Shown in pieces: positions 1 through 9,564 of a stretch of 27,463 bases of DNA. The notes under the pieces are model-generated. The model was not told where the DNA came from. It saw only the letters and a list, made by a program, of their open reading frames with translations, and made no database searches. This DNA is from Priapulus caudatus. Its lineage: Eukaryota > Priapulida > Priapulimorpha > Priapulimorphida > Priapulidae. The first letter of the stretch is position 1; the number at the start of each line of letters is the position of its first letter. A program made the position numbers and the translations under genes. The stretch is from NCBI RefSeq assembly GCF_000485595.1, contig NW_014578688.1:57269-84731 (forward strand), in the 5' to 3' direction.

Positions 1-1365
1 CACACGTACGGTTTCATAGGTCACGCATCACCTTAACTATAAGCTCTAACACCGTATGCGTTCATAGTACGCATCTTACATATTAGCTCACACGTAGGCT
101 TCAATAGGCATAGCATCACTTTACTGCTTGCTGCCGACGGCGGAGCAACAGGGGCGGATGTTGCCTTTGTCTTTCAAACAAAGCCCGCAATGCTGCTGCT
201 GATGCTGCTGCTGATGCTGCTGTGCTGCCTGCTTGTGCTGGCTGATGCCTGCTTGCTGTACTGCTGCTGGCTGCTGATGCTGCTGCTTGCTGCTGCCTGC
301 TGATGCTGCTGCTGCTGCTGATGCTGCTGCCTTGATGCTGCTTGATGCTGCGACGATGCTGATATCTGATAAATGGACAGTTGCAGGCTGCCGGACACTT
401 TCATGCTGATTGAGGAGAAAGAGGCAGGGGGAGGCCGGGAGAGGGAGAGGAGAAGGAATAGAATGGCAGAAGTGATTCTCTCGCCTCGCTTAGAGTCTTA
501 TCAAAGCTCTATCGCGATTACACCTATCTCCGCCCTCGCCTCCATGAGCATCACGCCGCGCTGGCACGCACGCACGCCACGAGACGACCAAGGTTCGCAG
601 TGAGCGCTAACGCACAGTTACACGCACGCGCGCACACACGTTTCGCGCGCGCCGTGTGAGAGCCATCCTCGCGAAATCCTTACGGCCGCATAACTTTGTC
701 CGCACCCTTGACTGATCCGCCTGCAGCCATGGCGCTATAGTGAGATGCACTGATCACTTGATAGAGCAACTCTCCACCACACGCCTGTGGTCCGTTTACA
801 CTTACATGCTAACATACCAGATATGAACACAAGTAGCCAAGCTGCAGCTTTCCTCTCCACACGCGCCTCGTGTGAACGCCTGATACGTGAAGTACAAACA
901 CCACGCGGGTACATACATGCGCGTACACGCACCGCCACAGCCCACGCACGTGTTACATACGTGCCTCAACTGGTTAGCAGCTCATTTTTATGTTCGCCTG
1001 CACTGCTGCGGCCACCTCCTCCTCCTTCCTCCTCCTCCTCTTCCCTCCTCCTCCTCCTCCTTCCTCCTCCTCCTCCTGCTGCTGCCACTCTCGGTTTGAC
1101 TGTGAGAGGAATCGAGAGAGAAAGACCGAGAGAGAGAAGAGCCAAAGCCTTCCCTCACTGCGCATTCTGTGGACCCGAGCAACGCGACCGTGCAGCAGCT
1201 TCTATTGGCTTTCCCTCCGATAATCGATATACGTGTATAATATATGTATAATTACTGAGTGCCCGTTCGGTGGCCTCGTTGTTGCCACACAATGCAGGAG
1301 CCCAGCGCCGAGTGTTCGCCTTGGCAAGTTAGTTCTCTTATTTTACGCATGCGTATATGTATGTA
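1..1365. other. Non-coding flank with trinucleotide tracts, unique in the window
   Basis: No convincing gene is visible. Positions 1-41 and about 92-126 are imperfect direct copies (cacacgta, then ttcat/ttcaat, then catcac) with a period near 91 bases. Positions 188-355 are a degenerate GCTGCT/GAT tract that would read as Gln/Ser runs on the minus strand. Positions 1012-1080 are a TCC/CTC tract giving Pro, Ser or Leu runs in different frames. All open frames here consist of such repeats or of mixed sequence without a recognisable domain. This stretch is not repeated elsewhere in the window. Confidence 0.6.
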
Positions 1366-2345
1366 TATATTAGAATTAAAATCACACACGCGAACACCTG
1401 ATGAAGAGCATGTACATATCGATGAAGCTTCGTTAATTCAGGTTTTAAAACTTCTTTAACCTGATGATTTGACTTGTTAAAACTATATATATAATATAAT
1501 ATATGATACTATTATATATCATATATAATATATCAGTGAGAGGGCCAGCAGAGAGATACAGAAAGAAGTATTACTATATATACTATATTTATATATATAT
1601 ATATACTCAGAGAGAGAAGAGAGTGACAGAGAGAAAGAGAAGAGAAGAGAGAGATGACAGAAGAGATCGAGTCGGAGAGAGAGAGAGAGAGACGAGAGCA
1701 GAGAGAGAGAGAGAGCATAGATATAACACTTATACATTTCTCTATCAGTATAATCGAAGGACATCACCCATCTCGAATATACCGTCTGATGTTACGAGTG
1801 CTATCTGCCACTTGAATTTGGCGCCTAGCTTTGGCTCTGCATTGATGCTCTATGTATATCGATTCTCTGCCGCCATTGCTTTGATCGTGAAAGCGAACCT
1901 GCTGTGCGTCAAAGCAGAGAAATTACTTTTCTCGACACCCTAGTTACCAGTTGAGAGAACGCATCGAGCGTTAGAGGCAGTTGGCCAGGAATACATTGCG
2001 TCGCTCTCTCTGGTGACAATCCTCAGGCTAGTCTGGAGACTCATACACGGACCATACTCACATTAGGAGTGACTCAGCATGCCACGCCCGATCTGTTGAC
2101 GGACAGGCGACGGTGTCAGACCTACTGATAAAAGCCAGTGCCATCTTATACACCTGAACTAGTGGCCGCCCCCACGTCAATGTCAGTCGTAATAACGACC
2201 CCCGTACTGAGTGTGATAAATTGAACTTTTACACTTCGTAATTTTGCTATGATGGCGAGAACACGTACGCAAAGAAATAACGCAATAAAAGAAAGACGCA
2301 TAATTTAGGAATGTGCTAATGAAAACTTTTATATACAAATTAATC
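1365..2345. repeat. Block W, copy 1 (non-coding)
   Basis: This segment matches 9565-10488 in the same orientation. The shared order is a gaagcttcgttaattcag-like stretch, an (AT)n tract, a cagtgagag stretch, a (GA)n tract (about 1607-1725), then a roughly 600-base mixed sequence ending in gaaaacttttatatacaaa. The copies differ mainly by one- or two-base insertions and deletions. No coding potential is evident in either copy. Its left edge lies in an AT-rich run and its right edge enters a (CA)n/(CG)n tract that leads into block X. Confidence 0.7.
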
Positions 2346-3171
2346 TCTTCGCACGTACACACACGCGCGCGCGCGCACACACACACACGCCCCCACACAC
2401 AGCTAGCACTATTTGTCGTTCGTGACACACACACAGTGACGGCTTGCCGCCTCGTCGGAGCAATTATTTCTGTTTTAAGTCGCTCCGTGGCTGCACCGAT
2501 CATACGTCTGTGTCACGAGCCGTGACCCTCCCTACACACGGCTGAGGAATTTCGCTCGTTCACGCGCGCAGACGACAAACAACAATCAATCCGAGGCAGA
2601 CGATAGCAACAGCACTACAAGCCGACAAGTTACTACCCCCCCCCCTCCCCTCACCCCGAGTACGTACTGAATAATCCGAGAGTCAATTATACGTACACTA
2701 GTCTCCGTCGAGAATACGTAAAGTCATGACGTGCTGCTAGCAATTCTGTGTGAGCTTTCTTCATGATGAGATAGCAGATTGCTGCACGCAATTATATACG
2801 CTCGATTTGTCCGGACGATGATTGGCCTAAACATTCTTTGAATGAGTTCTAATTTGAATAAGTTGAATGAGTCTTAGGCTAGCTGGAATGTTAGTGTGAA
2901 ATTAGTCAATTAAAATCAGCACGTTACACGTATACGCTACCCAGTGCATCATACACGTACACGCGCTATTTCTCTCGTCGTGCTGTTGGTTATGGTTACA
3001 TATTGGTTACGTATTGTTATTCCCCAGCTACAAATTACGGTTTTTGTTGTTATTGTTTACCGCGCGTGCGTTTATGAACTTTCTTGTTGTTGGTTACCAC
3101 GTATAATGTATATTTAATAATTTACCCTTCCTGCTCTTGTTGGTTACCACGCGCACATATTATGAAGCAGT

Positions 3172-3468
3172 CTTGTTGTTGCTCTTATTGTTGTTGTTGT
3201 TTTTGTTGTTGCTGCTGCTGCTGCTGCTGCTGGGAACCACCATACACCACCCTTTTTGCTATTACAATACTATTTTTGTTCTTTCTTGTTGCTCTTTCAT
3301 GTTATTGACGTTTTTATCGTCATCGTTGTTGTTGTTGTTGTTTTTATTGCTGTTTTTGTGTTTATCACTGTTGTTGTTGTTGTTGTTATTGTTGTTGTTG
3401 TTTTTGGTGTTGTTGTCGTTGTTGTTATCGTCGTTGCTACTAATACTGTTGCTGCTGCTGCTGGTGGT
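3172..3468. repeat. TTG/CTG trinucleotide tract
   Basis: The tract is mostly TTG, with a pure CTG stretch near 3207-3231 and GTC/ATC interruptions later. It is found at the same place in the other two X copies (about 16700-16930 and 26400-26700), with different lengths and interruptions. Any reading frame through it gives a homopolymer-like peptide (Leu, Val, Cys, or Asn on the other strand), which explains the open frames here. Confidence 0.85.
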
Positions 3469-3563
3469 GGCTACCACGCAAAGCACTACTGTAAATGACT
3501 CCATTAGAGCAGAATGATTACAACTCCGGAATGCTTATTATACGTGAGCACGACCAATGCAGT

Positions 3564-3721
3564 ACGGTAGCTAGAGAGACTTTATTGGTGTCTATACTGT
3601 ATCTATAGAGTATTTATTAGGGTCTGTACTGTAGCTAGAGAGACTATCAGTGGATATCGTGTAGCTAGAGAGACTTTATCAGTGCCTGTACGGTAGCTAG
3701 AGAAGCTTTATTAGTGGCAGT
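3564..3721. repeat. 32-base minisatellite, five units
   Basis: Five tandem units of 32 bases (the third is 30) start at 3564, 3596, 3628, 3658 and 3690. Each begins acGGTAGCTAGAGAG or a close variant and continues ctttattagtg. The array ends in acggttac. The same five-unit array is recognisable at about 17095-17270 and 26812-26985 in the other X copies, where small insertions and deletions blur the period. Confidence 0.85.
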
Positions 3722-3894
3722 ACGGTTACATGAGGGGATTAAGTCGTGTATCCTTGTCCGCCATTAGTAGCTGTCGTAACTAATCTATTCATTGTCATAA
3801 CTCATGGCGATATAGGAGCTCTAGCTATAGAGTGTGTGATAATATCGCAGGACGAGGGAGAGATGACAGCCGACAAGCGTGGCTGGCAGACGAA

Positions 3895-4231
3895 GAGAAA
3901 GAGAGAGAGAGAGACAGAGAGAGAAGAAGGAGGGGAGAGGAGGGACGGAGGTGAATTGTGAGGTATATACATATAGTGTAAGTAAGCAACGATGCAGGCT
4001 GTTGCATTATTAACCAATAGCAAGCCACTGCCGTCATTTGTGCAGACCTGCACTGCGCTCAGTTATCTATTTATTTGCACATATCAGTTCATATCTAACA
4101 GCGCTGACGACATCTCTTCAGATCCGATATGGGTTACCGCGTCTGCCAGCGAGAAACAGCGTAAATCACCAATGTTACCGGTCACCTCGTGGCTACCACC
4201 GCGCCCCCTACACTCGCGTCGCTGCCGACGA
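3895..4231 (-). other. GA junction and 3' flank of the SH3 gene
   Basis: A (GA)n tract at 3895-3955 joins block X to block Y. In X2 and X3 the X sequence continues for about 60 more bases past this point before reaching GA-rich DNA, so this junction is different. The rest is the downstream flank of the minus-strand gene and is shared with 11150-11475. It holds a candidate poly(A) signal and otherwise nothing I recognise. Confidence 0.6.
4070..4075 (-). promoter_or_regulatory. Candidate polyadenylation signal AATAAA
   Basis: The minus strand reads AATAAA about 157 bases downstream of the stop codon at 4232-4234. The equivalent hexamer is retained in the second copy at 11306-11311 despite indels around it. 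Spacing is reasonable for a short 3' UTR, but a hexamer alone is weak evidence and transcript ends are not visible. Confidence 0.4.
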
Positions 4232-5806
4232 CTACAAGTACATCTGGAAAGATCTCTGCGGCACCGCATCCCGCCGTCGCAGAGGTGGCGCCTCTATCGG
4301 ACTCTCGTCGAACACCACGTGATCACCCGCAGCCACCGCACTGCCCTCTGGCGTCGCAGGTACGCACCCGTCGTCATCGTCGCAGCCTCTCGCGCCGGCA
4401 CGCGTTGACATGGCGACGAACGACTCCTCGAAGCAGGGCACGTCGGCGGCGGCGGTGACGTCACCGTCGTCGCACGTCGTCGTCGTCTTGTGTCGCTCGT
4501 CGGTCGGCTGTTCGAGGCTGCTGGAGGATGAGGAGGATGCTGTGTAACTAAGACTTAGCTTCCCTGTACCCGCCATCCCGTCCGTGTCGCTATCCGGGTT
4601 CGGCGACGCTGCTGCCACCGCCGCGGCGGCGGGAAGGCAGGCGGAAGGCGACGGGAAATGTTCCCCGACGTCGGGAACCTCTATCCCGCTCTCGGAGAAG
4701 CCGTCCTCTACGGCGAAGTCGCGCGGGATGTATCCCTCCGCGTTGCCGACGTCGCGCACCCACAACCAGGTGGCGTCGTCGTCGTTGAGGAGCGTGATGG
4801 TGGCGCCCTGCCGCACGCTGAGGTCGCCTTCCTCCGTCGCCTCAAAGTCGTAGAGGACGGTCATCGTCGGTCCGTCGCTCAGCTTCTTCTCTGACCTCCT
4901 CCCGCTTCCTCCTGCTCCGAGAGACCACGTACATACATCCGTCGATGGTGTGTTGCCATTCAGCGACCACGTGTGTATGGCTTCAGTCATCTTGCTCCCG
5001 CTGGACGAGCTTGCATTCTTCGCCTCACGCTCGTTGTCGCTGCGTACGGGAGAGGAGCGACGGAGACCGGATGCGGAAGTGTCTCCCGTATGTCGTCCGT
5101 TCGGCGTTCCCGGAACCACCTGTTCCTCGATGGATTTACTTCCGAGCGACAGATCGGCGGACGGACTGTTGTACATGCTGACCGACGTGTTGGGTGTGTA
5201 GCGTGCGCTTGCCTGGGTGCTGTTCCCGCCGTGGCGGGAAGGACTGTGGTAGGAGGAGGTGTGGTCCGTGTAGCAGCAAGAGTCCTGGCTGTGTGTGTGC
5301 GGGCAGGGACTGTGGTTAGCCGTGTGGGGTGGACTGTGGTTAGCCGTGTGGGGTGGACTGTTGCTAGTGGTGTGGCGTGGACTGTTGCTAATGGTGTGGC
5401 GTGGACTGTTGCTAGCGGTGTGGCGTGGACTGTGGTTAGTACTGTTATCCGTGTGGGGTGGACTGTTTTTGGACATGTGGCGTGGACTGTGGTTAGTACT
5501 GTTATTCGTGTTGCGTGGACTGTTGCTGGCGCTGTTAGCCTCCTGGCGTGGACTGTTGCTAGCGCTGTTAGCCTCTTGGCGTGGACTGTTGCTAGCGGTG
5601 TTACCCGCTTGGCACGGACTGTTGCTAGCGGTGTTAGCCTCCTGGCGTGGACTGTAGCTAGCGGTGTTACCCGCTTGGCACGGACTGTGGGTGGGGGTGG
5701 CGGGGTGCGTGCCGGGGGCGTGGCTGCCGCCGCTCTCCCGCGCGCTCTCCGCATGTCGCGGACTATGGTCGGCGTGCAGGGTGACGCGCCGCCAGTCCCT
5801 CCGTTC
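4232..5806 (-). CDS. 3' coding exon of a two-SH3 adaptor-like protein (SPR repeats, second SH3, C-terminus)
   Basis: The frame is open for 524 codons and ends at TAG (4232-4234). Residues about 15-175 are a Ser-Pro repeat region built on NSPRHTxS and NSPRQEANTAS units. A Ser-rich spacer leads to a canonical SH3 domain at about 4706-4867 (TVLYDFEA, DLSVRQG, WLWV, EGYIPRDF). A Ser/Asp-rich tail of about 157 residues follows, with no further domain. Known of the family: SH3 domains bind proline-rich peptides. The second SH3 resembles SH3-2 of Drosophila Dlish as I recall it, unverified. The upstream edge is an in-frame TAG at 5807-5809. That is either a splice acceptor or an indel error; the second copy (near 13140) has no stop at this place, so the exon probably continues towards 6444. 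The minus strand is supported by the SH3 match and the long open frame. Confidence 0.8.
   Translation of the reverse strand, partial: ERRDWRRVTLHADHSPRHAESARESGGSHAPGTHPATPTHSPCQAGNTASYSPRQEANTASNSPCQAGNTASNSPRQEANSASNSPRQEANSASNSPRNTNNSTNHSPRHMSKNSPPHTDNSTNHSPRHTASNSPRHTISNSPRHTTSNSPPHTANHSPPHTANHSPCPHTHSQDSCCYTDHTSSYHSPSRHGGNSTQASARYTPNTSVSMYNSPSADLSLGSKSIEEQVVPGTPNGRHTGDTSASGLRRSSPVRSDNEREAKNASSSSGSKMTEAIHTWSLNGNTPSTDVCTWSLGAGGSGRRSEKKLSDGPTMTVLYDFEATEEGDLSVRQGATITLLNDDDATWLWVRDVGNAEGYIPRDFAVEDGFSESGIEVPDVGEHFPSPSACLPAAAAVAAASPNPDSDTDGMAGTGKLSLSYTASSSSSSSLEQPTDERHKTTTTCDDGDVTAAADVPCFEESFVAMSTRAGARGCDDDDGCVPATPEGSAVAAGDHVVFDESPIEAPPLRRRDAVPQRSFQMYL
5290..5710 (-). repeat. Coding tandem repeat encoding Ser-Pro-Arg units
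   Basis: Direct repeats of 21 and 33 bases share the core cgtggactgt on the plus strand. On the minus strand they encode NSPRHTxS (7-residue period) followed upstream by NSPRQEANTAS and NSPCQAGNTAS (11-residue period). All periods are multiples of three, so frame is preserved. Each unit carries a Ser-Pro site, which could be a target of proline-directed kinases; that is inference. A scrambled counterpart lies at about 12480-12990. Confidence 0.8.
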
Positions 5807-6444
5807 CTAAACGAGAACGGGGTGTCGTTCGCACGCGCTTCTCACCGCCTCGTCCGCTCCTCTCCTCGCTCGCTTCCTCCATCTCTCCTCCCTCCTCCTT
5901 CCCCTCCTCCACGCGCGACGGCACCGCAGGAGGCAGGAAAGCTGTTGAACGGAGAGTCGCATCCATCCTCCTCTTCCTCTGATCTCGTGGCTGTCGGAGG
6001 TCGATGGCCACGTGACGTCATCTCTGACGTCATCGATACTGGTAATCGGCTGTGTCGCGGGAGGGTAAGGGCGAGTCGACGTGAGGGGCAGAGTGGAGGG
6101 AGGGCGCTGCCAGCGGAGTAGGAGGAGGAGGAGAAGACGTGAAGAGGAGGAAGGAGCGCACGTCGATGCCTCGCGGTGGGCGGGGAGATGCCGGAGGAGG
6201 TGCGCGCATACTTGTTAGTCCGCTTTGCCTCTACTAGCGTTAACGCGAGCAATCTCGCAGCTCCACTCCTGCTTTCGCGGAGACTTCTGCCTTCCCCGCC
6301 TTCCCGCTTGCGATGGGGCGAGGAGCAGATGCGGCGATGTTATCCCGGGGATAGGAGCCCGTCCTGCCAGGAAATAGTGCTCTGCATCCCTTCCTCCTCC
6401 TCCTCCTCCTCCTCCTCCTCCTCCTCCTCCTCTTCTCTCCGCTG
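5807..6444 (-). pseudogene. Probable coding linker between block Z and block Y, frame-broken
   Basis: No single frame is open throughout, but protein-like pieces appear in different frames. The second copy (13140-13764) reads a better run near 13290-13370 (DDVRDDSTGIDLDSPRSEEE, then DANSPFN). The equivalent DNA here at 5950-6040 is interrupted by small insertions. A (TCC)n tract at 6389-6433 gives a Glu or Arg run. An alternative is a 39-base intron (GTGAGA donor at 5845, TTTAG acceptor ending at 5807), but the donor is absent in the second copy. I favour continuous coding sequence with indel errors. Confidence 0.45.
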
Positions 6445-8341
6445 CTGGCCAGGGCGGTGCGCTGCTACACGCGCGCGCAGGGCCTCACGGCCCGTATTGA
6501 GACGTCCGCCATGCTTGCGGCGCTGAGTCATTGGCCGCCATTTTGTAGCACTCGCGTTAAAACTTGTCATCCTCCGCTACTAGCGATGGCGCTGCGGGCG
6601 CCGCGTCTGCTGCCGTTTTCGGCGATCGCGGAACAGTCGATTCTCGGACGCCGGTCGCTTTCGTCTGCTTCTTTGAAGGAGGGCAACATCTCCTGCGAAA
6701 CGCTCGGAAGCTCGGAAGCATCTTTTTTGTTCTTCTTCGTCGGACTGGCTTTCTTCTCTGTTGCTGGTGATAACGTTTGATGATGTTGTCAGCGGTTGAC
6801 GATGACGTTGCCGCTAGCGAATTTCTTCTTAATAGCGAGCGTTGACGTGTTTTCAATGTTGTGTTGTTGATGTTTGCGCGCCATTTTTTCTTATCTGCGG
6901 GAGAGACATGTTGCGCGTTGATGTTGACACTGGCCTTCTTGCTGCTGGGAGCAACAACAGTGGTGTTTACCAACTGTTGTTGTTGATGCCGACGCCACCT
7001 TTGCCTTCTAAGCGGCGGAGGCGCTGGGTGTGTTTCTCGCGACGATCCGCGAATCTCGCTGGCACGGCTGCACGCGGTAGGACGACGATGACTTGCGGAT
7101 CTCCTGCCTGAGCACGCTAGCGTGCGAACGGCTGCCGGTCGCCATGCGACGCGTCCCGCGCCTCCGCCTCGTCGCTGTCGCACCACTCCTCGTGGATCGT
7201 CTGCTGTGACGTCATCGCGGGCGCTGCGGGCGACGTGCAGCTGGTCGTCGCTTATGACGAGCCGAGCCAGTGCTTGCGACGACGTGGTTACGTCGGCGAC
7301 GTCTCTGCGCTGCACGAGGCGCCCCCTGCCGGAGCCGGCGGATGTTCGTCACGGAGTGGATGCCCGTCGAGGTGCGGACCGGGGAAGGAACGGACAGCGG
7401 TCTTGCGTCGTTGTCGCGCGTGACCTTTGACCAGGATGCATCCCAGATCGACGCGGCGGAGCAGCGCGAGTGCGCCCAGTCAGGTGCGCTGTCGTTAAGA
7501 TGCCGAACTTCTTCAGGTCGCAGGCCAGCAGCGCCTTGAGCGTCACCGCGACCGCTGCCGCCGCGACGCCTTCGGATAGCACGACCGAGAAGCGGGACAT
7601 GCTCGTAACGGTCGGCCAAACGCACGTCCCGCCGCCCGCCAATCTTGCTGACACGCGCGCCCGTTTTGGGTTTACGTCGGCCGACACCAGATTGCAATTT
7701 CTCAACGACTGGCTCGTTGAGACAGTCGCTCAGGAGGACCGGGACCTCGCCGCTCCGTTTTCGTCGCCATCCGCCATCGGCCATCGTCGTCGTCGTTCGC
7801 GCAGCCGACGTCGCTCTTATCTCGCTGGAGAATTCTCGGGCGACGGTTCGAGTTCGTCGAGTTTTGTTACTTTGGCACTGTCTGGCGGCAGCGGCCGCGC
7901 ATCAGTTCTTGGAAAAAGCCGTCGACGACCGACGCTACTGCCTGCGTCCGGCATTGCCGACAATTCACGTCGCCTCCGCTTGGGACAAGAAACTCGGTTC
8001 GTCAGTCGTCGCTGCGATGTTTGCCGACGTTCTATCTTAGAGGAGACTTGCAGAGACATTCGGGTCTCCGGCAATGATTCGACACGTAGTTTAAGCGACG
8101 ACGACGACGTTTCTCTCTCTCGCGCGACGACGACGTCGCCACGTCCGGTCGGGCCCGCGGCAGTGCGACTCCTGTCCGATTCACGAACCGCACGAAGCTG
8201 CACGGCGGGCGGCGCTTCGTAGGCGCCCTCTGCTGCGTGAAGTACGGAACCTGACCTTTGGCGGCGTGATGTAGGTGGCGTCCCTTGTCGGTCGACTTTG
8301 CGTCGGGAACGTCGGTGTGGATTTCGCCGAGGTCAGAGACG
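6445..8341 (-). pseudogene. Frame-broken copy of the linker exon (Z1, 3' part)
   Basis: This matches 20443-22334 along its whole length and in the same orientation, but that copy is one open frame while this one is split into several short frames by single-base insertions and deletions. Recognisable pieces include the FPSFRAF motif and the SVNIN/SPxxKK repeat region (about 6750-7020), GIHSVTNIRR (near 7340) and TYITAAK-like sequence near 8270. The damage is scattered and mostly in short homopolymers, which fits sequencing error better than selective decay. Confidence 0.75.
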
Positions 8342-9502
8342 TCACGAAGCTCGTTTGGAGTTGCAGAGCGGACCTCTCGTCTCCCTCGTCCAGCGATAAA
8401 CATGTCCCTGTATCAGCCCTTCATACGTGGTCCTCTCTTTTCTCCATCCTCCTCCTCCTCCCTTTCCTCCTCCTCCTCCTATTCCTTCTCCGCCTCGCTC
8501 CCTCTGCGCACATGCGTCCTTTAGTGACACCACCATCACGCCTCCTGGCGTCACGTCGCGGGCAGGCAGCGCCCCCTGTGGGTCATCTCGAGTAGCTTTC
8601 TGACGCGATGGGACGACGGCGGTTACTACGTCGTTCCCGTCGGCGTCTCGCGAGATCTCGTTGCACTGCAGCCAGCGCGGCTTCGGCGGCCGCGGCGGAG
8701 GACCTGCGCCGACGTTTGTCGTCTGCTTCAGTGGCGCCACGTTCGTTCGCGTTGTCGGCGCGTTGCCGCGTCGCTGCATCGTCACCTCGTCGTCGGCCAG
8801 CGCTCCGCTCTCGTTCTCCTTGTCCGACGACGAGCTCTGTTGGCAGTCGCTGAGATCCTCGAGTTTGCCGAGCCGCTGTTCGAGTCTCGCGATCTTGCGG
8901 ATGTGGTCGTCCCGCATCAGTTCCGGATTCCAGAGTCCCTGCGGCGGCACGACGGGAACGCCGCGGCGGCGCAGGGTGTCGTGATAGTTGGCGAGCCAGT
9001 CTAGCGTCTTACAACTCATCTTCTTCATCTCCTCCAGGTTGACGTAGTTGCGAAGCTCGTCGATAGGTGGCGCGGGCGGCGCCGGGGCGTGGCTGAGACT
9101 CCCGGCTCTCTTGCGCGCCTCGCCTCCTCCTCCTCCTCCTCCTCCTCCTCCTCCTCCTCCTCTTTCTCCTTCTCCGCCGCCCTCCCGCTGCGGTGCCTCT
9201 CTCTTCTGCTTCGTCTCGGGTAGCTTCCTCTCTTCCTGCTGCTGCTTCTGCTTCTCCGGGGACATGCGGTTCTTCGGGAGGACGAGACTCAACGGGAGAG
9301 TGTAGTCGAAAGGTACGAAACCCTCTTCCTCGTCTGCGGTGCGCACGTACACCCAGTGCTTGTGTTTGTAGAGGGCGTTGACGACGACTCCCTGCGTGAC
9401 GGACACCTCGTCGGCGGCTGTCCAGTCGCTGGCCGGAGCGTAGGAGCGAGTGACCATGAGCGGGACGTTGCCTGGACACGCCGCCGTGCATTCAGCCAAG
9501 TA
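8342..9502 (-). CDS. First-SH3 exon of the adaptor-like protein (clean copy, 5' part of the long exon)
   Basis: The exon begins at 9502 after a good acceptor (ttctttcgcttccgcag on the minus strand) in phase 0, reading YLAECTAACPGNVPLMVTRS. The SH3 domain covers about 9296-9463, with VNALYKHKHWVYVRT and EEGFVPFDY; the usual ALYDY is replaced by VTRSYAP. After it come a Lys/Gln/Glu-rich stretch, a poly-Gly run from a (TCC)n tract (9122-9165), then a conserved-looking charged segment with CKTLDWLANYHDTLRRRG, VPPQGLWNPELMRDDHIRK and a possible short coiled coil. A class-type SH3 ligand PPPRPPKPRW lies near 8675-8700. The frame is lost near 8410, where the other copy continues as GSEYRDMFILDEGDEG. 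SH3-1 resembles that of Drosophila Dlish from memory. No initiator Met is expected, since this is an internal exon. Confidence 0.8.
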   Translation of the reverse strand, partial: YLAECTAACPGNVPLMVTRSYAPASDWTAADEVSVTQGVVVNALYKHKHWVYVRTADEEEGFVPFDYTLPLSLVLPKNRMSPEKQKQQQEERKLPETKQKREAPQREGGGEGERGGGGGGGGGGGGGEARKRAGSLSHAPAPPAPPIDELRNYVNLEEMKKMSCKTLDWLANYHDTLRRRGVPVVPPQGLWNPELMRDDHIRKIARLEQRLGKLEDLSDCQQSSSSDKENESGALADDEVTMQRRGNAPTTRTNVAPLKQTTNVGAGPPPRPPKPRWLQCNEISRDADGNDVVTAVVPSRQKATRDDPQGALPARDVTPGGVMVVSLKDACAQRERGGEGIGGGGGKGGGGGWRKERTTYEGLIQGHVYRWTRETRGPLCNSKRAS

Positions 9503-9564
9503 CTGCGGAAGCGAAAGAACAGCGATACATTATCGAGAGCACTGTCAGACGACGGAATATATAT
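9503..9564 (-). other. Intron 3' end and AT-tract junction
   Basis: The acceptor AG is at 9503-9504 on the minus strand. This intron sequence matches the other copy (23517-23575) up to an (AT)n tract. There the two part company: here the sequence runs into block W, there into block V with the upstream exon. Because the V exon has matching phase, the Z-V order at 23575 is the one that makes a gene. Confidence 0.6.

Larger units (their letters stand above)
2350..3895. repeat. Block X, copy 1 (non-coding, cleanest of three copies)
   Basis: The segment recurs at about 15875-17445 and 25540-27165, all in the same orientation. Landmarks shared by all three are a (CA)n entry, the sequence cagctagcactat (near 2399), a poly-C run (2637-2647), a TTG/CTG trinucleotide tract and a 32-base minisatellite, then gacagccgacaagcgtg. 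Copies 2 and 3 carry many small insertions and deletions relative to this one. I see no gene; the Asn-rich and Leu/Val-rich open frames at 3137-3517 are translations of the trinucleotide tract. Confidence 0.75.

Noticed and set aside
787-1251. 154-codon plus-strand open frame
   Set aside because: Its core is Pro/Ser/Leu runs from the TCC tract; the rest has no recognisable domain, and no splice or repeat evidence supports it.
3262-3504. Asn-rich 80-codon frame
   Set aside because: It is the translation of the TTG trinucleotide tract on the minus strand.
4987-5754. 255-codon minus-strand frame rich in TVHATPLA repeats
   Set aside because: It is another frame of the same in-frame repeat; it does not connect to SH3-2.
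6012-6035. Two TGACGTCA palindromes, like CRE sites, with others at 7207 and 21193
   Set aside because: They lie in coding sequence and arise from Asp-Val codons in a GACGTC-rich exon; there is no promoter context.
4973-6121. 382-codon plus-strand open frame with TVASGVTRLAR-like repeats
   Set aside because: It is the antisense shadow of the SPR repeat exon. The minus strand contains the SH3 domain in the same exon, and the repeat periods keep both strands open.
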